Of a DNA stretch of 64,000 nucleotides, positions 19,230 through 28,995 are shown piece after piece (within the stretch, counting starts at the first letter, position 1; each line of letters starts with the position of its first letter). A program made the position numbers and the translations under genes. The stretch is taken from contig CADECW010000005.1 in the NCBI GenBank assembly GCA_902825855.1, positions 59,331 through 123,330 of the forward strand, read 5' to 3'. Under the pieces are notes generated by a model that ran no database searches, was not told the origin of the DNA, and saw only the letters and a list, made by a program, of their open reading frames with translations. Source of the stretch: an uncultured Rhodospirillales bacterium. Lineage in GTDB: Bacteria > Pseudomonadota > Alphaproteobacteria > Reyranellales > Reyranellaceae.

Positions 19230-20024
19230 CTACTCGGCCGGCGACGCCTCGGCGCCCGCGGCGTCGGTATCGGTGACAGGAACCTCATCGGCCGGCGGCT
19301 CGCTCAGCTCGCCGACGTCTCCGCCTGAAGCCGCGATCTCGGCGCGGATGCCGTCCAGCACCGCGCCCGACATCAGCTCGCAGTACAGCGACACGGCGCG
19401 GATGGCGTCGTCGTTGCCCGGGATCGGATAGTCGACACCGTCAGGATCAGAGTTGCTGTCGAGCACCGCCACGATGGGGATGCCACGCTTGCGGGCTTCC
19501 TGGACGGCGATCGCTTCCTTGTTGGTGTCGATGATGAACAGCATGTCGGGCGTGCCGCCCATTTCCTTGATGCCGCCGAGCGACCGCTCGAGCTTGTCGC
19601 GCTCGCGCGTGAGGTCGAGCTGCTCCTTCTTGGTCAGGCCGAGGACGTCGCCCTTCAAGCGGTCATCGAGCTCGCGCAGGCGCTTGATCGAGGCAGAAAT
19701 GGTCTGCCAGTTGGTGATCATGCCACCCAGCCAGCGGTGGTTGACGTAGTACTGACCACAGCGCTTGGCGGCATCGGCGATACGCTCGGCAGCGGCTGCC
19801 TTGGTGCCGACGAACAGCACGCGGCCGCCGTTGGACACGACCTGGCGGACCTGCAGCAGCGCCTGCTCCAACAGCGGCACGGTTTTGGTGAGATCGATGA
19901 TGTGGACCCCGTTGCGCACCCCGAACAGGTACGGCTTCATCTTGGGGTTCCAACGCCGGGTGTGGTGACCGAAATGGACACCCGCTTCCAGCAACTGACG
20001 CATTGTAAAGGTCGGCATAGCCAT
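19230..20024 (-). CDS. rpsB: 30S ribosomal protein S2
   Basis: This 264-residue ribosomal protein shows [21 protein letters not shown] at the N-terminus, [10 protein letters not shown], the [14 protein letters not shown] motif and DLLFIID-like text ([19 protein letters not shown]). The C-terminal tail of about 30 residues is acidic and Ala/Pro-rich, an extension common in alphaproteobacteria. The ATG at 20024 has AAAAGGAG seven bases upstream; another ATG two codons later is also possible. It heads the tsf-pyrH-frr operon. Confidence 0.96.
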   Translation of the reverse strand: MAMPTFTMRQLLEAGVHFGHHTRRWNPKMKPYLFGVRNGVHIIDLTKTVPLLEQALLQVRQVVSNGGRVLFVGTKAAAAERIADAAKRCGQYYVNHRWLGGMITNWQTISASIKRLRELDDRLKGDVLGLTKKEQLDLTRERDKLERSLGGIKEMGGTPDMLFIIDTNKEAIAVQEARKRGIPIVAVLDSNSDPDGVDYPIPGNDDAIRAVSLYCELMSGAVLDGIRAEIAASGGDVGELSEPPADEVPVTDTDAAGAEASPAE

Positions 20025-20159
20025 GCCGTTTCTCCTTTTCCGGTTGGGCCTCCGCGGGCGTCGCCCTCCTGTGCCGAGGCTTCGGAGGGCACCGGAGCGA
20101 GCGTCGGGATGTCTCCCCGTCGACCGCAAACCCGCGTGCGAAGTGGGCGTGGTTCTAAA

Positions 20160-20187
20160 GGCTTACGGCCCGCAATGCAAGTGTCAA
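20160..20187 (-). promoter_or_regulatory. Probable sigma-70 promoter of rpsB
   Basis: On the minus strand a perfect -35 TTGACA (20182-20187) is followed after 16 bp by TAAGCC (20160-20165). Transcription would start near 20152, leaving a GC-rich leader of about 130 nt before rpsB. Such a leader could carry the autoregulatory S2-binding structure known from other bacteria, but I cannot confirm a conserved fold. Confidence 0.45.
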
Positions 20188-20206
20188 TAAAATCAAAGAC
20201 TTAGGC

Positions 20207-21196
20207 TCATTTGCCCGGGCCGGACAGCGGCGAAAGCTTCACAATATCGCCCCAGCGTCGGATCTGGTCGGCAAGATAAGCGCCCACTTCGGCTGGCGTC
20301 CCGCGCTTTTCCTCGATTCCCTGGCCCAGGAGGCTTTCGTTGACCTTCGGATTTTCGAGTGCCTTGCCGATAACGCTGGACAGCTTGTCGACGACCGGCT
20401 GCGGCGTACCCTTCGCCGCGAGCAGGAAGTACACGACATCGACGGTCATGTCGGGATAACCCGCCTCCTTGAACGTTGGGACATCGGGCACCACGCGCGC
20501 CCGGGTCTCGCCTGTAATGGCGAGCATGCGGGCCTGGTTGGCGGTCTGCACCGGCACTCCGGAAGCGATGGGCGTGAACCAGATTTGAATGCGATTGGCC
20601 AGCAAGTCGACCAATGCGTCGGTCGTGCTCTTGTAAGGCACCATCAACGTGTTGATCTTGGCCGCACGATCGAGCATCTCGCCCAGGAACTGCGGAACGC
20701 CGCCGACGAACCCCGCATAGTTCAGCTTGCCGGGTTGCCGGCGGGCGAGCTCGACGAGATCAGCCACGCTTTTCGCCGGAAGCTCGTTGGGCACGAGCAA
20801 CGAGTAGGGCGTCTTGCCGCTGAAGGCGATCGGCGAGAAATCCCTCGTCAGGTCGAAGCTGGCGTTGCCGGTGACCTGGCTCAGGATATTGCTCATCGAG
20901 GCGATCAGCAGCGTGTGGCCGTCCGGTCGCGACTTCGCGACGAACTCGGTCGCGATATTCCCCGTAGCGCCGGCCCGGTTCTCGACGATGACGCTCTGTC
21001 CCAGCGTGCCCGTCATGTCCTGCGCCAACTGGCGCGCGATGATGTCGTTGGTCGTGCCCGGGCCGAACGGGACGACGATCGTAATCGGCTTGCTCGGAAA
21101 ATCCTGGGCCCCTGCGGGAGCTTCGATCGCTCCCGCTACGAAGCCCGCCGTCGTTGCTGCAACGAGGGCACGTCGTGACCACTTGATGGCCGGCAT
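20207..21196 (-). CDS. Tripartite tricarboxylate transporter (Bug family) substrate-binding protein
   Basis: This 329-residue periplasmic binding protein has a signal peptide (RRALVAATTAGFVAGAIEAPAGA). The Bug-family start FPSKPITIVVPFGPGTTNDIIAR follows, then VENRAGATGNIA and YPDMTVDVVYFLLAAKGTP. The ATG at 21196 has a strong GGAGGGGGAGG upstream. No membrane partners (TctA/TctB) lie nearby, as is usual for the many orphan Bug proteins. The ligand is probably an organic acid but cannot be named. Confidence 0.9.
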   Translation of the reverse strand: MPAIKWSRRALVAATTAGFVAGAIEAPAGAQDFPSKPITIVVPFGPGTTNDIIARQLAQDMTGTLGQSVIVENRAGATGNIATEFVAKSRPDGHTLLIASMSNILSQVTGNASFDLTRDFSPIAFSGKTPYSLLVPNELPAKSVADLVELARRQPGKLNYAGFVGGVPQFLGEMLDRAAKINTLMVPYKSTTDALVDLLANRIQIWFTPIASGVPVQTANQARMLAITGETRARVVPDVPTFKEAGYPDMTVDVVYFLLAAKGTPQPVVDKLSSVIGKALENPKVNESLLGQGIEEKRGTPAEVGAYLADQIRRWGDIVKLSPLSGPGK

Positions 21197-21242
21197 GAGC
21201 CTCCCCCTCCTGGTGTTCGTCGCGGGAATTCTAAGGGCGTGC

Positions 21243-22256
21243 CTATGCAAGCTGCTGGGCAATTTCCTCGGCCAGTTTGACCAGCGAAAGCGGTGCGCTC
21301 CCCTCAGCCTTGTTGTTTACCGTGACCCAGACCTTGCGCTTGGCCTTGAAGGCAGCGGCCACCATTCGGGCCAGCACCAACCGGGTCTCCAGGTCCTCGT
21401 CGACCAGCTGGTCGAATGGCTCATAGCGTTGCCTGGCGGCTTGGTAGAGGAAGCCGCGGTGCAGGTTCCACCGCACGACCAGGGGTCCAGGCGTATTGCC
21501 ATCGAGCGCGCGCAATGCAAGCTCCTGGCGCTCGACCTCCGGCATGCGATCGTGCAGGCCGACGCAGTAGCGGGCGCCAACAGTCGCCAGCATCTTCATC
21601 AGGCGCGGCGTCAGCAGCTCGGCATTGCGCAGCTCCAGCGCGTAGAGCGGACGATGCTTGCCGATCTCCAGCGGCAGGGCAGCAAAGAATGCCGCCAGAC
21701 GTTCGACAAGCGTCGCCGCCTCCTCGACAAGGCTGCGCGGCAGTGGCGATACCTGGAAGACCAGAGGGCCGGCCTTGTCACCCAGCCCTTCCAGGCAGGG
21801 CACGACGAACTCGCGCGTGGCGATGGCGGCATCGAGGAAGTTTGGGTTTGGCACCTTGCCCCTGCCCTCCTCGTCACGAATCACGGCGTCGCATACCAGC
21901 GCCGGAGCCTTGACCACGAAGCTGAAATGATCGGGCACCTGGCGGGCGTAGCCCTGGTACTGCACGATGGTGATCGGCGCGTAGAACGTACGGTCGAGGC
22001 TGACGGTCCGCAGCAGCGGGATCTGGGCATAGGCTTCCAGCCCACGCTTGCTGAGTGCCACCTGCGGATGGACGCCCTCATAAACGAGGCCGCGCCAGCC
22101 GGGAAAGAACCACGATGACGTGCCGAGCCGGATGTCGACCGGCAGCGTCGGGGCGCTCAGCAAGGGTGAATCGCAGGCCGGCCTGACTTCGCCGGTCGAC
22201 GCGCGCCGCCGGAGCGGTGGTGCAGGCTCTTCGAACAGGCCGGGTTGCCGGCTCAA
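21243..22256 (-). CDS. DUF72 domain protein
   Basis: This 337-residue protein belongs to the DUF72 family, a TIM-barrel-like fold of unknown reaction. Typical elements are RLGTSSWFFPGWRGLVYEG, RTFYAPITIVQYQGYA, DHFSFVVKAP and the late YCVGLHDRMPEV. I place the start at a TTG (22256) that overlaps the dnaE stop codon. A strong GGAGGAGA lies directly upstream, and no ATG or GTG gives a better fit. Coupling to dnaE follows from the overlap. No reaction is proposed. Confidence 0.85.
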   Translation of the reverse strand: MSRQPGLFEEPAPPLRRRASTGEVRPACDSPLLSAPTLPVDIRLGTSSWFFPGWRGLVYEGVHPQVALSKRGLEAYAQIPLLRTVSLDRTFYAPITIVQYQGYARQVPDHFSFVVKAPALVCDAVIRDEEGRGKVPNPNFLDAAIATREFVVPCLEGLGDKAGPLVFQVSPLPRSLVEEAATLVERLAAFFAALPLEIGKHRPLYALELRNAELLTPRLMKMLATVGARYCVGLHDRMPEVERQELALRALDGNTPGPLVVRWNLHRGFLYQAARQRYEPFDQLVDEDLETRLVLARMVAAAFKAKRKVWVTVNNKAEGSAPLSLVKLAEEIAQQLA

Positions 22257-25200
22257 ATCTCCTCCACCTGCGCGATGCCCGGCAGGCCGCCGATCGCATC
22301 GCGCAGGCCGGCGGCGATGGAGTAGGTCTCGCGCAAGGTGACCTCGGCTTCTGTATCGGAGGTCATGGGCACAACGAGCGTGACGCGACTGCGGCCGCGC
22401 TTGCCTTCCAGCGCCTTGCGCAACGGCTCGAGCGCGGCGGGATCCGACAGTTCGATACGCAGGCCGGCAGCGGCATTGGCGACCGCGTCGTCGAGCTTCT
22501 CCACCGTCTGCGCGGTCAGCTTTACCTGTTCGCCGTCGAGCCTGCCGTCGGCGGAGACCAGGATGGCCTGCCCGGCCTCGAGGAGATTGCGTTTGCTGCC
22601 GAGGAGCTCGCTGAAAACGGTGAGCTCGAAGGCTCCGGATTGATCCGAGCACTGCACGAAGGCGAAGCGATTGCCCTTGGCGGACGTACGCTCCTGACGG
22701 TCGATGACGGTGCCGGCGAGCCTGATCCGGCCGGACACACCACGCGCGAGCAGCAGCTGCAGGTCTGCGGCGCGCGTCACGCGCAATCGCTCCAGGCTGC
22801 GCTCGTAGGCTGCCAGCGGATGCGAGGAAAGATAAAAGCCGATGGCGGAGAATTCATGCTGCAGGCGTTCCATCGGCGCCCAGTCCGGCACCTTGGGGAG
22901 CTGCGGCCGGCGCTGGGCCGTGTCGTCGCCGAACAGACTGTTCTGATTGCTGCCGCGGGATTCGTGCGTGGCCTGCGAGTGTCGTGACAGCGCCTCGACA
23001 GCGCCGAAGGTCTGGGCGCGATTTTTGTTCAGCGAATCGAAGGCGCCGGCCTTCACCAGGCTCTCCAGCAGGCGCTTGTTTATCACGCGTTGATCGAGGC
23101 GCTCGGCGACGTCGAACAGGTCCCTGAACGGTCCGTTGGCCTTTCGCTCCTCGGCGAGCCGGTTCATGGCGTCGCGGCCGACGCCCTTGATGGCCGCAAG
23201 GGCGTAGCGCACGCCCAGTTTGCCCTTTTCCGCCTGTTCGACGGCGAACTCGGCCATCGATTTGTTGATGTCGGGCGGCAGCAGCGGGATCTGCAGGCGC
23301 TCCAGCTCGCGGCGGAAATTACCGAGCTTGTCCGCGTTGCCCATGTCCAGGGTCATCGATGCGGCGAAGAACTCGACCGGATGATTGGCCTTCAGATAGG
23401 CCGTCTGGTAGGCGACGAGGGCGTAGGGTGCGGAATGGCACTTGTTGAAGCCGTAGCCCGCGAACTTCGCCACCTTGTCGAAGATCATCGAGGCACGCGC
23501 CTCCTCGACGTCGTTCGTGCGCGCACCCTCGACGAACAGGGCGCGCTGTGCGTCCATCTCCGACTGGATCTTCTTGCCCATGGCACGGCGCAGCAGGTCG
23601 GCGCCGCCCAGGGAATAGCCCGACAGAACGCGGGCGATCTGCATCACCTGCTCCTGATAGACCATGATGCCATAGGTCTCTTCCAGGATCGGCTTCAGGG
23701 AGGGATGCAGGTAGTCCGGCTTCTCCTGGCCGTTCTTGACGCTGATGTAGGTCGGGATGTCGTCCATCGGGCCGGGGCGATAGAGCGCCACCAGCGCAAT
23801 CAGGTCCTCGAAGCGGTTGGGCTTGAGCTTGGCGAGGATGTCACGCATGCCGCTGCCTTCCATCTGGAAGACCCCATACGCATCGCCCTTGGCCAGCATC
23901 TTGAAGGTCGGCTCGTCATCGAGCGGTATCTTGGCAATGTCGATCTTGTCCCGACCGACCAGCTCGCAGGCCTTCTCGATCACCGTCAGTGTCTTGAGGC
24001 CAAGGAAGTCGAACTTCACCAGGCCGGCCGTCTCGACCCACTTCATGTTGAACTGGGTGGCCGGCAGCGATTCCTTGTTGTCGGTATCGCGATAGAGCGG
24101 CACCAGCTCGTCGAGCGGCCGGTCGCCGATCACCACGCCGGCAGCATGGGTCGACGCGTTGCGATAAAGCCCCTCGAGCTGCAGCGCCAGGTCGATCAGA
24201 CGCTTGATCTCCTCGTCGGCCGAATACTGCTCCTTCAGAAGCGGCTCGCTTTCCAGCGCCTGGGCCAGGGTCACCGGCTTGGCCGGGTTGTTGGGAACCA
24301 GCTTGCAGATGCGGTCGACCTGCCCGTAGGGCATGCCCAACACGCGGCCGACGTCGCGCAGCACCGCCCTCGCCTGCAGCTTGCCGAAGGTGATGATAGC
24401 GGCGACACGATCGTGGCCGTACTCGTCGCGCACATAGCGAATGACCTGGTCACGCTTGTCCTGGCAGAAGTCGATGTCGAAGTCCGGCATCGACACACGT
24501 TCGGGATTGAGGAAGCGCTCGAAGATCAGGCCCCAGCGCAGCGGGTCGAGGTCGGTGATCTTGAGCGACCATGCCACCAGCGAGCCTGCACCCGACCCGC
24601 GGCCCGGGCCGACCGGGATGTCGTGGTCCTTGGCCCACTGGATGAAGTCGGCGACGATCAGGAAGTAGCCTGAGAAGCCCATCTTCTCGATCATGTCGAG
24701 CTCGTAGCTCAGGCGATCCTGGTACGCCTTGAACTCGATTTCGGGCGCCAGGCGTCCGCCCTGCCTCAGGGAGAGAAGGCCGGTCTCGGCCATGTCCTGC
24801 AGCGCTTCCTTCTCGGTGCGGTTGGCGAGCTTGGTGTAGCGCGGCAGGATCGGCTTGCGCGGCGCCGGCATGTAGGCGCAGCGCCGGGCAATCGTCAGTG
24901 TGTTGTCGCAGGCCTCCGGCAGGTCGGCAAAGACTTCGCGCATCTGGGCGGCCGACTTGAAATAGTGCTCCGGAGTCAGCCGGCGCCGGTTGGGATCCTC
25001 GATATGCGCGCCCTGCTCGATGCACAGCAGCACGTCGTGCGCCTCGTACATCCCGGCCCCGGGATAATGCACGTCGTTGGTGGCAACCAGGGGGACGCCG
25101 CGTTGGTAGGCAAGGTCGAGCAGCGCCGGCTCGATCCGGCGCTCGGCATCCTCACCGTGGCGTTGCAGCTCGAGATAGAGCCGGTCCTCGAACAAGGACT

Positions 25201-25699
25201 GCAGCCGTTCGAGATGGTGGGTCGCAGCGGGCATCTGGCCTGAAAGCAGCAGGCGGCCAAGTGCATTGCCCGTATAACCCGCCAAGGCGAGCAGCCCCTC
25301 GGTATGACCCTCCAGCTCCGTCAATGGCAGGGCGGACAGCGACCCGGCCTTGTATTCCAGATGGGCGCGGCTCACCAGGCGCATCAAGTTGCGGTAGCCT
25401 GTCTCGTTCTGCACCAGCAGGGTGAGCCAGTCGGCCGGCACGATCTTGCCGGGCGGCCCGTTGCCGGTGCCGTCCTCGTGCCGGATGCCCAGTTCGCAGC
25501 CGGTGATCGGCTGTATGCCGCCCTTGGCCGCGTACTGCGAGAATTCCAGCGCACCGAACAGATTGTTGCGGTCGGTGACGGCGACAGCCGGCATCGCGTT
25601 CGCTTTGGCGAGCGACACGATCTTTTCGACCTTGTTCGCTCCTTCGGTGAGCGAATAGGCAGACCGGACTTTGAGATGGACGAAATCGGCGATGGCCAC
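22253..25699 (-). CDS. dnaE: DNA polymerase III alpha subunit
   Basis: This 1148-residue replicative polymerase has an N-terminal PHP domain (FVHLKVRSAYSLTEGA), and the palm catalytic aspartates are in PDFDIDFCQDKRD. The finger and thumb region contains GPGRGSGAGSLVAWSL. The internal clamp-binding motif is probably QNSLFG near residue 950, and an OB-fold follows (VSGRIRLAGTVIDRQERTSAKG). The start is a GTG at 25699. It lies 42 bp after lolD and overlaps the DUF72 gene at its end. It is the error-avoiding DnaE1 type by length and PHP form. Confidence 0.97.
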   Translation of the reverse strand: MAIADFVHLKVRSAYSLTEGANKVEKIVSLAKANAMPAVAVTDRNNLFGALEFSQYAAKGGIQPITGCELGIRHEDGTGNGPPGKIVPADWLTLLVQNETGYRNLMRLVSRAHLEYKAGSLSALPLTELEGHTEGLLALAGYTGNALGRLLLSGQMPAATHHLERLQSLFEDRLYLELQRHGEDAERRIEPALLDLAYQRGVPLVATNDVHYPGAGMYEAHDVLLCIEQGAHIEDPNRRRLTPEHYFKSAAQMREVFADLPEACDNTLTIARRCAYMPAPRKPILPRYTKLANRTEKEALQDMAETGLLSLRQGGRLAPEIEFKAYQDRLSYELDMIEKMGFSGYFLIVADFIQWAKDHDIPVGPGRGSGAGSLVAWSLKITDLDPLRWGLIFERFLNPERVSMPDFDIDFCQDKRDQVIRYVRDEYGHDRVAAIITFGKLQARAVLRDVGRVLGMPYGQVDRICKLVPNNPAKPVTLAQALESEPLLKEQYSADEEIKRLIDLALQLEGLYRNASTHAAGVVIGDRPLDELVPLYRDTDNKESLPATQFNMKWVETAGLVKFDFLGLKTLTVIEKACELVGRDKIDIAKIPLDDEPTFKMLAKGDAYGVFQMEGSGMRDILAKLKPNRFEDLIALVALYRPGPMDDIPTYISVKNGQEKPDYLHPSLKPILEETYGIMVYQEQVMQIARVLSGYSLGGADLLRRAMGKKIQSEMDAQRALFVEGARTNDVEEARASMIFDKVAKFAGYGFNKCHSAPYALVAYQTAYLKANHPVEFFAASMTLDMGNADKLGNFRRELERLQIPLLPPDINKSMAEFAVEQAEKGKLGVRYALAAIKGVGRDAMNRLAEERKANGPFRDLFDVAERLDQRVINKRLLESLVKAGAFDSLNKNRAQTFGAVEALSRHSQATHESRGSNQNSLFGDDTAQRRPQLPKVPDWAPMERLQHEFSAIGFYLSSHPLAAYERSLERLRVTRAADLQLLLARGVSGRIRLAGTVIDRQERTSAKGNRFAFVQCSDQSGAFELTVFSELLGSKRNLLEAGQAILVSADGRLDGEQVKLTAQTVEKLDDAVANAAAGLRIELSDPAALEPLRKALEGKRGRSRVTLVVPMTSDTEAEVTLRETYSIAAGLRDAIGGLPGIAQVEEI

Positions 25700-25741
25700 A
25701 GGCCACTATTGCCCGTCCATCTTGTGGAAAACGAGGCGAAG

Positions 25742-26425
25742 TTAGCCCGACAGCACCCCATCCTTCAGGGTTACCGTCCGATCCATGCGCGAAGCCAGCT
25801 CGGGATTGTGCGTCGCCACCAGGGCGGCCATGCCGGTCTCGCGCACCAGTGCCAGGAGTTGCCTGAACACCGCCTCCGCCGTCGACGAATCGAGGTTGCC
25901 CGTCGGCTCGTCGGCCAGCAGCATGCGCGGTGCGTTGGCCACGGCGCGGGCGATCGCCACGCGCTGCTGCTCGCCGCCCGACAGACGGCCTGGCCGGTGA
26001 TCGGCGCGCTCCTTCAGCTGGACCAGACCCAGAAGCTCGGCAGCGCGGCGGCGGGCCTCGGAACGGGACCGGCCGTTGAGCATCTGCGGCAGCATCACAT
26101 TCTCGATTGCCGAGAATTCGGGGAGCAGGTGGTGGTACTGGTACACGAAGCCCAGGAACTGGCGGCGCATCACCGTGCGCTCGCGATCGCTGGCAGTGCC
26201 GGCCGACTTGCCGCCGACCATGATGTCGCCCGCGTCCGGCCGCTCGAGCAGCCCAGCGATATGCAGCAAGGTCGATTTGCCGCTGCCCGACTGACCGACG
26301 AGGGCCACGATCTCGCCCGGCCTGAGATCCAGGCTGATGCCCTTGAGGACCTCCAGGCGCCGATCCCCCTGCACGAAGGTGCGCTTGATATCGCGCACGG
26401 ACAGGGGAAATCCGGGATCACTCAT
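25742..26425 (-). CDS. lolD: Lipoprotein-releasing system ATP-binding protein LolD
   Basis: This 227-residue ATPase drives release of outer-membrane lipoproteins from the inner membrane to the LolA chaperone. Walker A is GQSGSGKST, the Lol-specific [15 protein letters not shown]-loop is present, the signature is LSGGEQQR and Walker B is [12 protein letters not shown]. The ATG at 26425 overlaps the end of the permease gene by eight bases. It is followed by dnaE. Confidence 0.95.
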   Translation of the reverse strand: MSDPGFPLSVRDIKRTFVQGDRRLEVLKGISLDLRPGEIVALVGQSGSGKSTLLHIAGLLERPDAGDIMVGGKSAGTASDRERTVMRRQFLGFVYQYHHLLPEFSAIENVMLPQMLNGRSRSEARRRAAELLGLVQLKERADHRPGRLSGGEQQRVAIARAVANAPRMLLADEPTGNLDSSTAEAVFRQLLALVRETGMAALVATHNPELASRMDRTVTLKDGVLSG

Positions 26426-27686
26426 GGCGCAGCCCTTCGACCGGTTCGATGCGCGTGCTGCGCCAGGCAGGATAGGCCGCCGCCGCCAGCGACAGCAGGA
26501 TGGCGATGGCGACAATGGACAGGATCTCGGCCGGCTGGATGCGCACCGGCGCCGAGGTGATGAATTCGACCTCGCTGGAGCCTGCTCCCGGACCACCTGC
26601 GCTGGTGAGCAACATGAGCAGCCGGGCGATGCCCTCCATGTTGGTGCAGACCAACAGTCCGAGGCCGGTACCGACGGCGGTACCGACCAGCCCAACCGCC
26701 GCCGCCGACAGGAAGAACGCGCGCACGATCGTGCCGGGCGCCGCCCCCATGGTGCGCAGGATCGCTATGCTGCCGCGCTTGACGCGGACCAGCATGGTGA
26801 AGCTCGCCACCACGTTCATGGCCGCGACCACGACGATCAGCGTGAGAATGATGAACATCATCACGCGCTCGACCTGCAGGGCGCCGACGAAGCGTGCATT
26901 GAGACCGAGCCAGTGTGCGATCCGCAGGTCCTCGCGGCCGAGCGCCTTGCGCAGCTCCTCGGCGAACAGCGGCGCCGCCTGCGGGTCGGCGATGTCGAGG
27001 TCGATCGAGCTCACGGCCTCATCGCCATATTCGAGGTCTCTCTGCAGCAGCGCCAGCGGGACGAAGATCAATCCGTTGTCGAACTCGAAACGGCGGGTGA
27101 CGAAGCTCGCCAGGACGTCGTAGTCGGTGTAACGCGGCTCGATCGTGCCGTTGTCGTTCACGCGGTGCGTAACCAGGGTGATCTTGTCTTCGGCCCGGAG
27201 GTTCAAGGCCTGGCGCAGGCGTTCGCCGATGACGGCGCCGGGGCGCGCGCCGAACGCGCTGAGGTCGCCGTGTGCGATATTCCTGGAGATCATGTCCCGC
27301 CCCTGCAGGTCTTCCGGCCTCACGCCCCGCACTATGGCGGCGCGCGTCTGGTTGGCGGCGGTGACCAGCGCCTGGCGCTCGAGGGTTAGATTGATGGCGC
27401 GGACACCGGGGAACGCCTTCAACCTCGCCAACAGCTCGGGCGTGGCCTGCACCATGCCGCCGTCGCGCGCGGTGATCACGACATGGCCGTTCAGCCCGAT
27501 GATGCGGCCGAGCAGCTGTTGGCGAAAGCCGCCCATCACCGACAGCACGACGATCAGCGTAGCGACGCCCAGCGCCACGCCGATCAGCGAGAAGATGGCG
27601 ATGAACGAAACGAAGCCCTCGCGCTGGCGGGTCGCCAGATAGCGCCAGGCCAGCCAGCGTTCGACCGTGCCGGCTCGGTCACTCAC
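26418..27686 (-). CDS. lolE: Lipoprotein-releasing system permease, LolC/LolE family (second copy)
   Basis: This 422-residue inner-membrane protein has one N-terminal and three C-terminal transmembrane segments around a large periplasmic domain, the MacB/FtsX-like layout of LolC and LolE. The start [21 protein letters not shown] and the end PVEGLRHE match its upstream neighbour closely, so the two are paralogues. The GTG at 27686 overlaps the upstream gene by eight bases. Which paralogue corresponds to LolC and which to LolE cannot be decided from sequence alone; the symbol reflects order only. Confidence 0.88.
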   Translation of the reverse strand: MSDRAGTVERWLAWRYLATRQREGFVSFIAIFSLIGVALGVATLIVVLSVMGGFRQQLLGRIIGLNGHVVITARDGGMVQATPELLARLKAFPGVRAINLTLERQALVTAANQTRAAIVRGVRPEDLQGRDMISRNIAHGDLSAFGARPGAVIGERLRQALNLRAEDKITLVTHRVNDNGTIEPRYTDYDVLASFVTRRFEFDNGLIFVPLALLQRDLEYGDEAVSSIDLDIADPQAAPLFAEELRKALGREDLRIAHWLGLNARFVGALQVERVMMFIILTLIVVVAAMNVVASFTMLVRVKRGSIAILRTMGAAPGTIVRAFFLSAAAVGLVGTAVGTGLGLLVCTNMEGIARLLMLLTSAGGPGAGSSEVEFITSAPVRIQPAEILSIVAIAILLSLAAAAYPAWRSTRIEPVEGLRHE

Positions 27687-28992
27687 GGTGCAGTCCTTCC
27701 ACCGGATCGAGCCGTGCCGCCTTGGCCGCTGGATAGAGCGAGGCGACCAATGCGAAGAGCAGCGCCATGACGGCGATGACCACGATCTCGCTCCATTCGA
27801 TGCGCGAGGGCATCTCGGCCAGCAGGTAGAGCGTCTCGTCGAACAGGACGATGTCGAAGGTACGCTGCAGCCATTGGCGAATTGCCTCGATGTTGCGGGC
27901 GAAGGCCAGACCCAGCGCCAGTCCCAGCAGCGTGCCGAAGCCACCGATCGCCATGCCGTCGAGCAAGAAGACCCGCATGATGGCGCCGCGCGTCGCCCCC
28001 ATGGTGCGCAAGATGGCGATGTCGGCGGTCTTGGTGCGCACCAGCATGACCAGGCTCGACACGATGTTGAAGGCAGCCACGAGTACGATCATCGACAGCA
28101 CGATGAACATGACGTTGGTCTGGCCCTGGATCGCCGCGAAGAAGCCGATATTGGCCTGCCACCAATCGAATACCCAGGCCTGGGAGCCGACGATCTGGGA
28201 GAGCTGCCGGCGCGCCCCGACGGTCGATGCATCATCGGCGACGAAGATCTCGATGCCCGTGACTTTGTCGCCGTAGTTGAGCAGGCGCTGGACGTCCGGC
28301 AGCGGCGCGTAGACGAAGTTTGCGTCGTAGTCGTACATGCCGGCGCAGAAGATCGCCGAGACCTTTACCTGCACCGCGCGCGGCACCACTCCGAGCGGCG
28401 TTGCCACCTCGACCGGCGAGACCAGCTGCACGCTGTCGCCGACCTTGAGCTTCAACAGATCGGCGAGGCGGCGGCCGATCACGACCGTAAACTCCCTGCC
28501 GAACTCCTTCAGCGACCCCCAGTCGATCGGCTTGTCGTCGTCGGCCCGGCACAGGCCGCGATAGCGGTCACGCGTCTCGGCCGGCCCGTCGATCGCCGCC
28601 GAAAGCGGCGCGCGCGCCCGGAAGTCCTCGGGCCGGACGCCACGCAGGACCACGCCCCTCACCTTGTCGCCGGCCACGGCCATGACCTGGCCCTCAGCGG
28701 TCGGCGTGGCGCTCAGCACGCCCGGCACCTTCGTCATGGCCGCCAGCAGGTCAGGCGTGGCGTCGATGCCGCTTCGATTGCCCTGGACCCCGAGCTGGCC
28801 GCTGATGCTCGACATTTGACGCAGCATCTCGAAGCGAAAGCCGTTCATGACCGACATGACGACGATCAGGGTACCGACGCCCAAGGTGATGCCGATCAAC
28901 GAGAAGGCGGCGATCACCGAGATGAAGCCCTCCTCGCGCCGGGCGCGGAGATAGCGGAAGGCAATGAGGCGTTCGACGGCGGCGAAGGCCAT
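27679..28992 (-). CDS. lolC: Lipoprotein-releasing system permease, LolC/LolE family (first copy)
   Basis: This 437-residue permease has the same four-segment topology as the next gene and the same opening, EGFISVIAAFSLIGITLGVGTL, with an N-terminal ERLIAFRYLRARR. The cytoplasmic coupling motif is ILRTMGATRGAIMRVF. Together with the second permease and LolD it would form a heterodimeric LolCDE complex. It starts four bases after proS. Assignment as LolC rather than LolE is by gene order. Confidence 0.88.
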   Translation of the reverse strand: MAFAAVERLIAFRYLRARREEGFISVIAAFSLIGITLGVGTLIVVMSVMNGFRFEMLRQMSSISGQLGVQGNRSGIDATPDLLAAMTKVPGVLSATPTAEGQVMAVAGDKVRGVVLRGVRPEDFRARAPLSAAIDGPAETRDRYRGLCRADDDKPIDWGSLKEFGREFTVVIGRRLADLLKLKVGDSVQLVSPVEVATPLGVVPRAVQVKVSAIFCAGMYDYDANFVYAPLPDVQRLLNYGDKVTGIEIFVADDASTVGARRQLSQIVGSQAWVFDWWQANIGFFAAIQGQTNVMFIVLSMIVLVAAFNIVSSLVMLVRTKTADIAILRTMGATRGAIMRVFLLDGMAIGGFGTLLGLALGLAFARNIEAIRQWLQRTFDIVLFDETLYLLAEMPSRIEWSEIVVIAVMALLFALVASLYPAAKAARLDPVEGLHRE

Positions 28993-28995
28993 GTC

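Noticed and set aside
23090..24673. A frame of more than 500 codons opposite dnaE
   Set aside because: Same reasoning: antisense shadow of conserved DnaE codons, without start context or recognisable domain.
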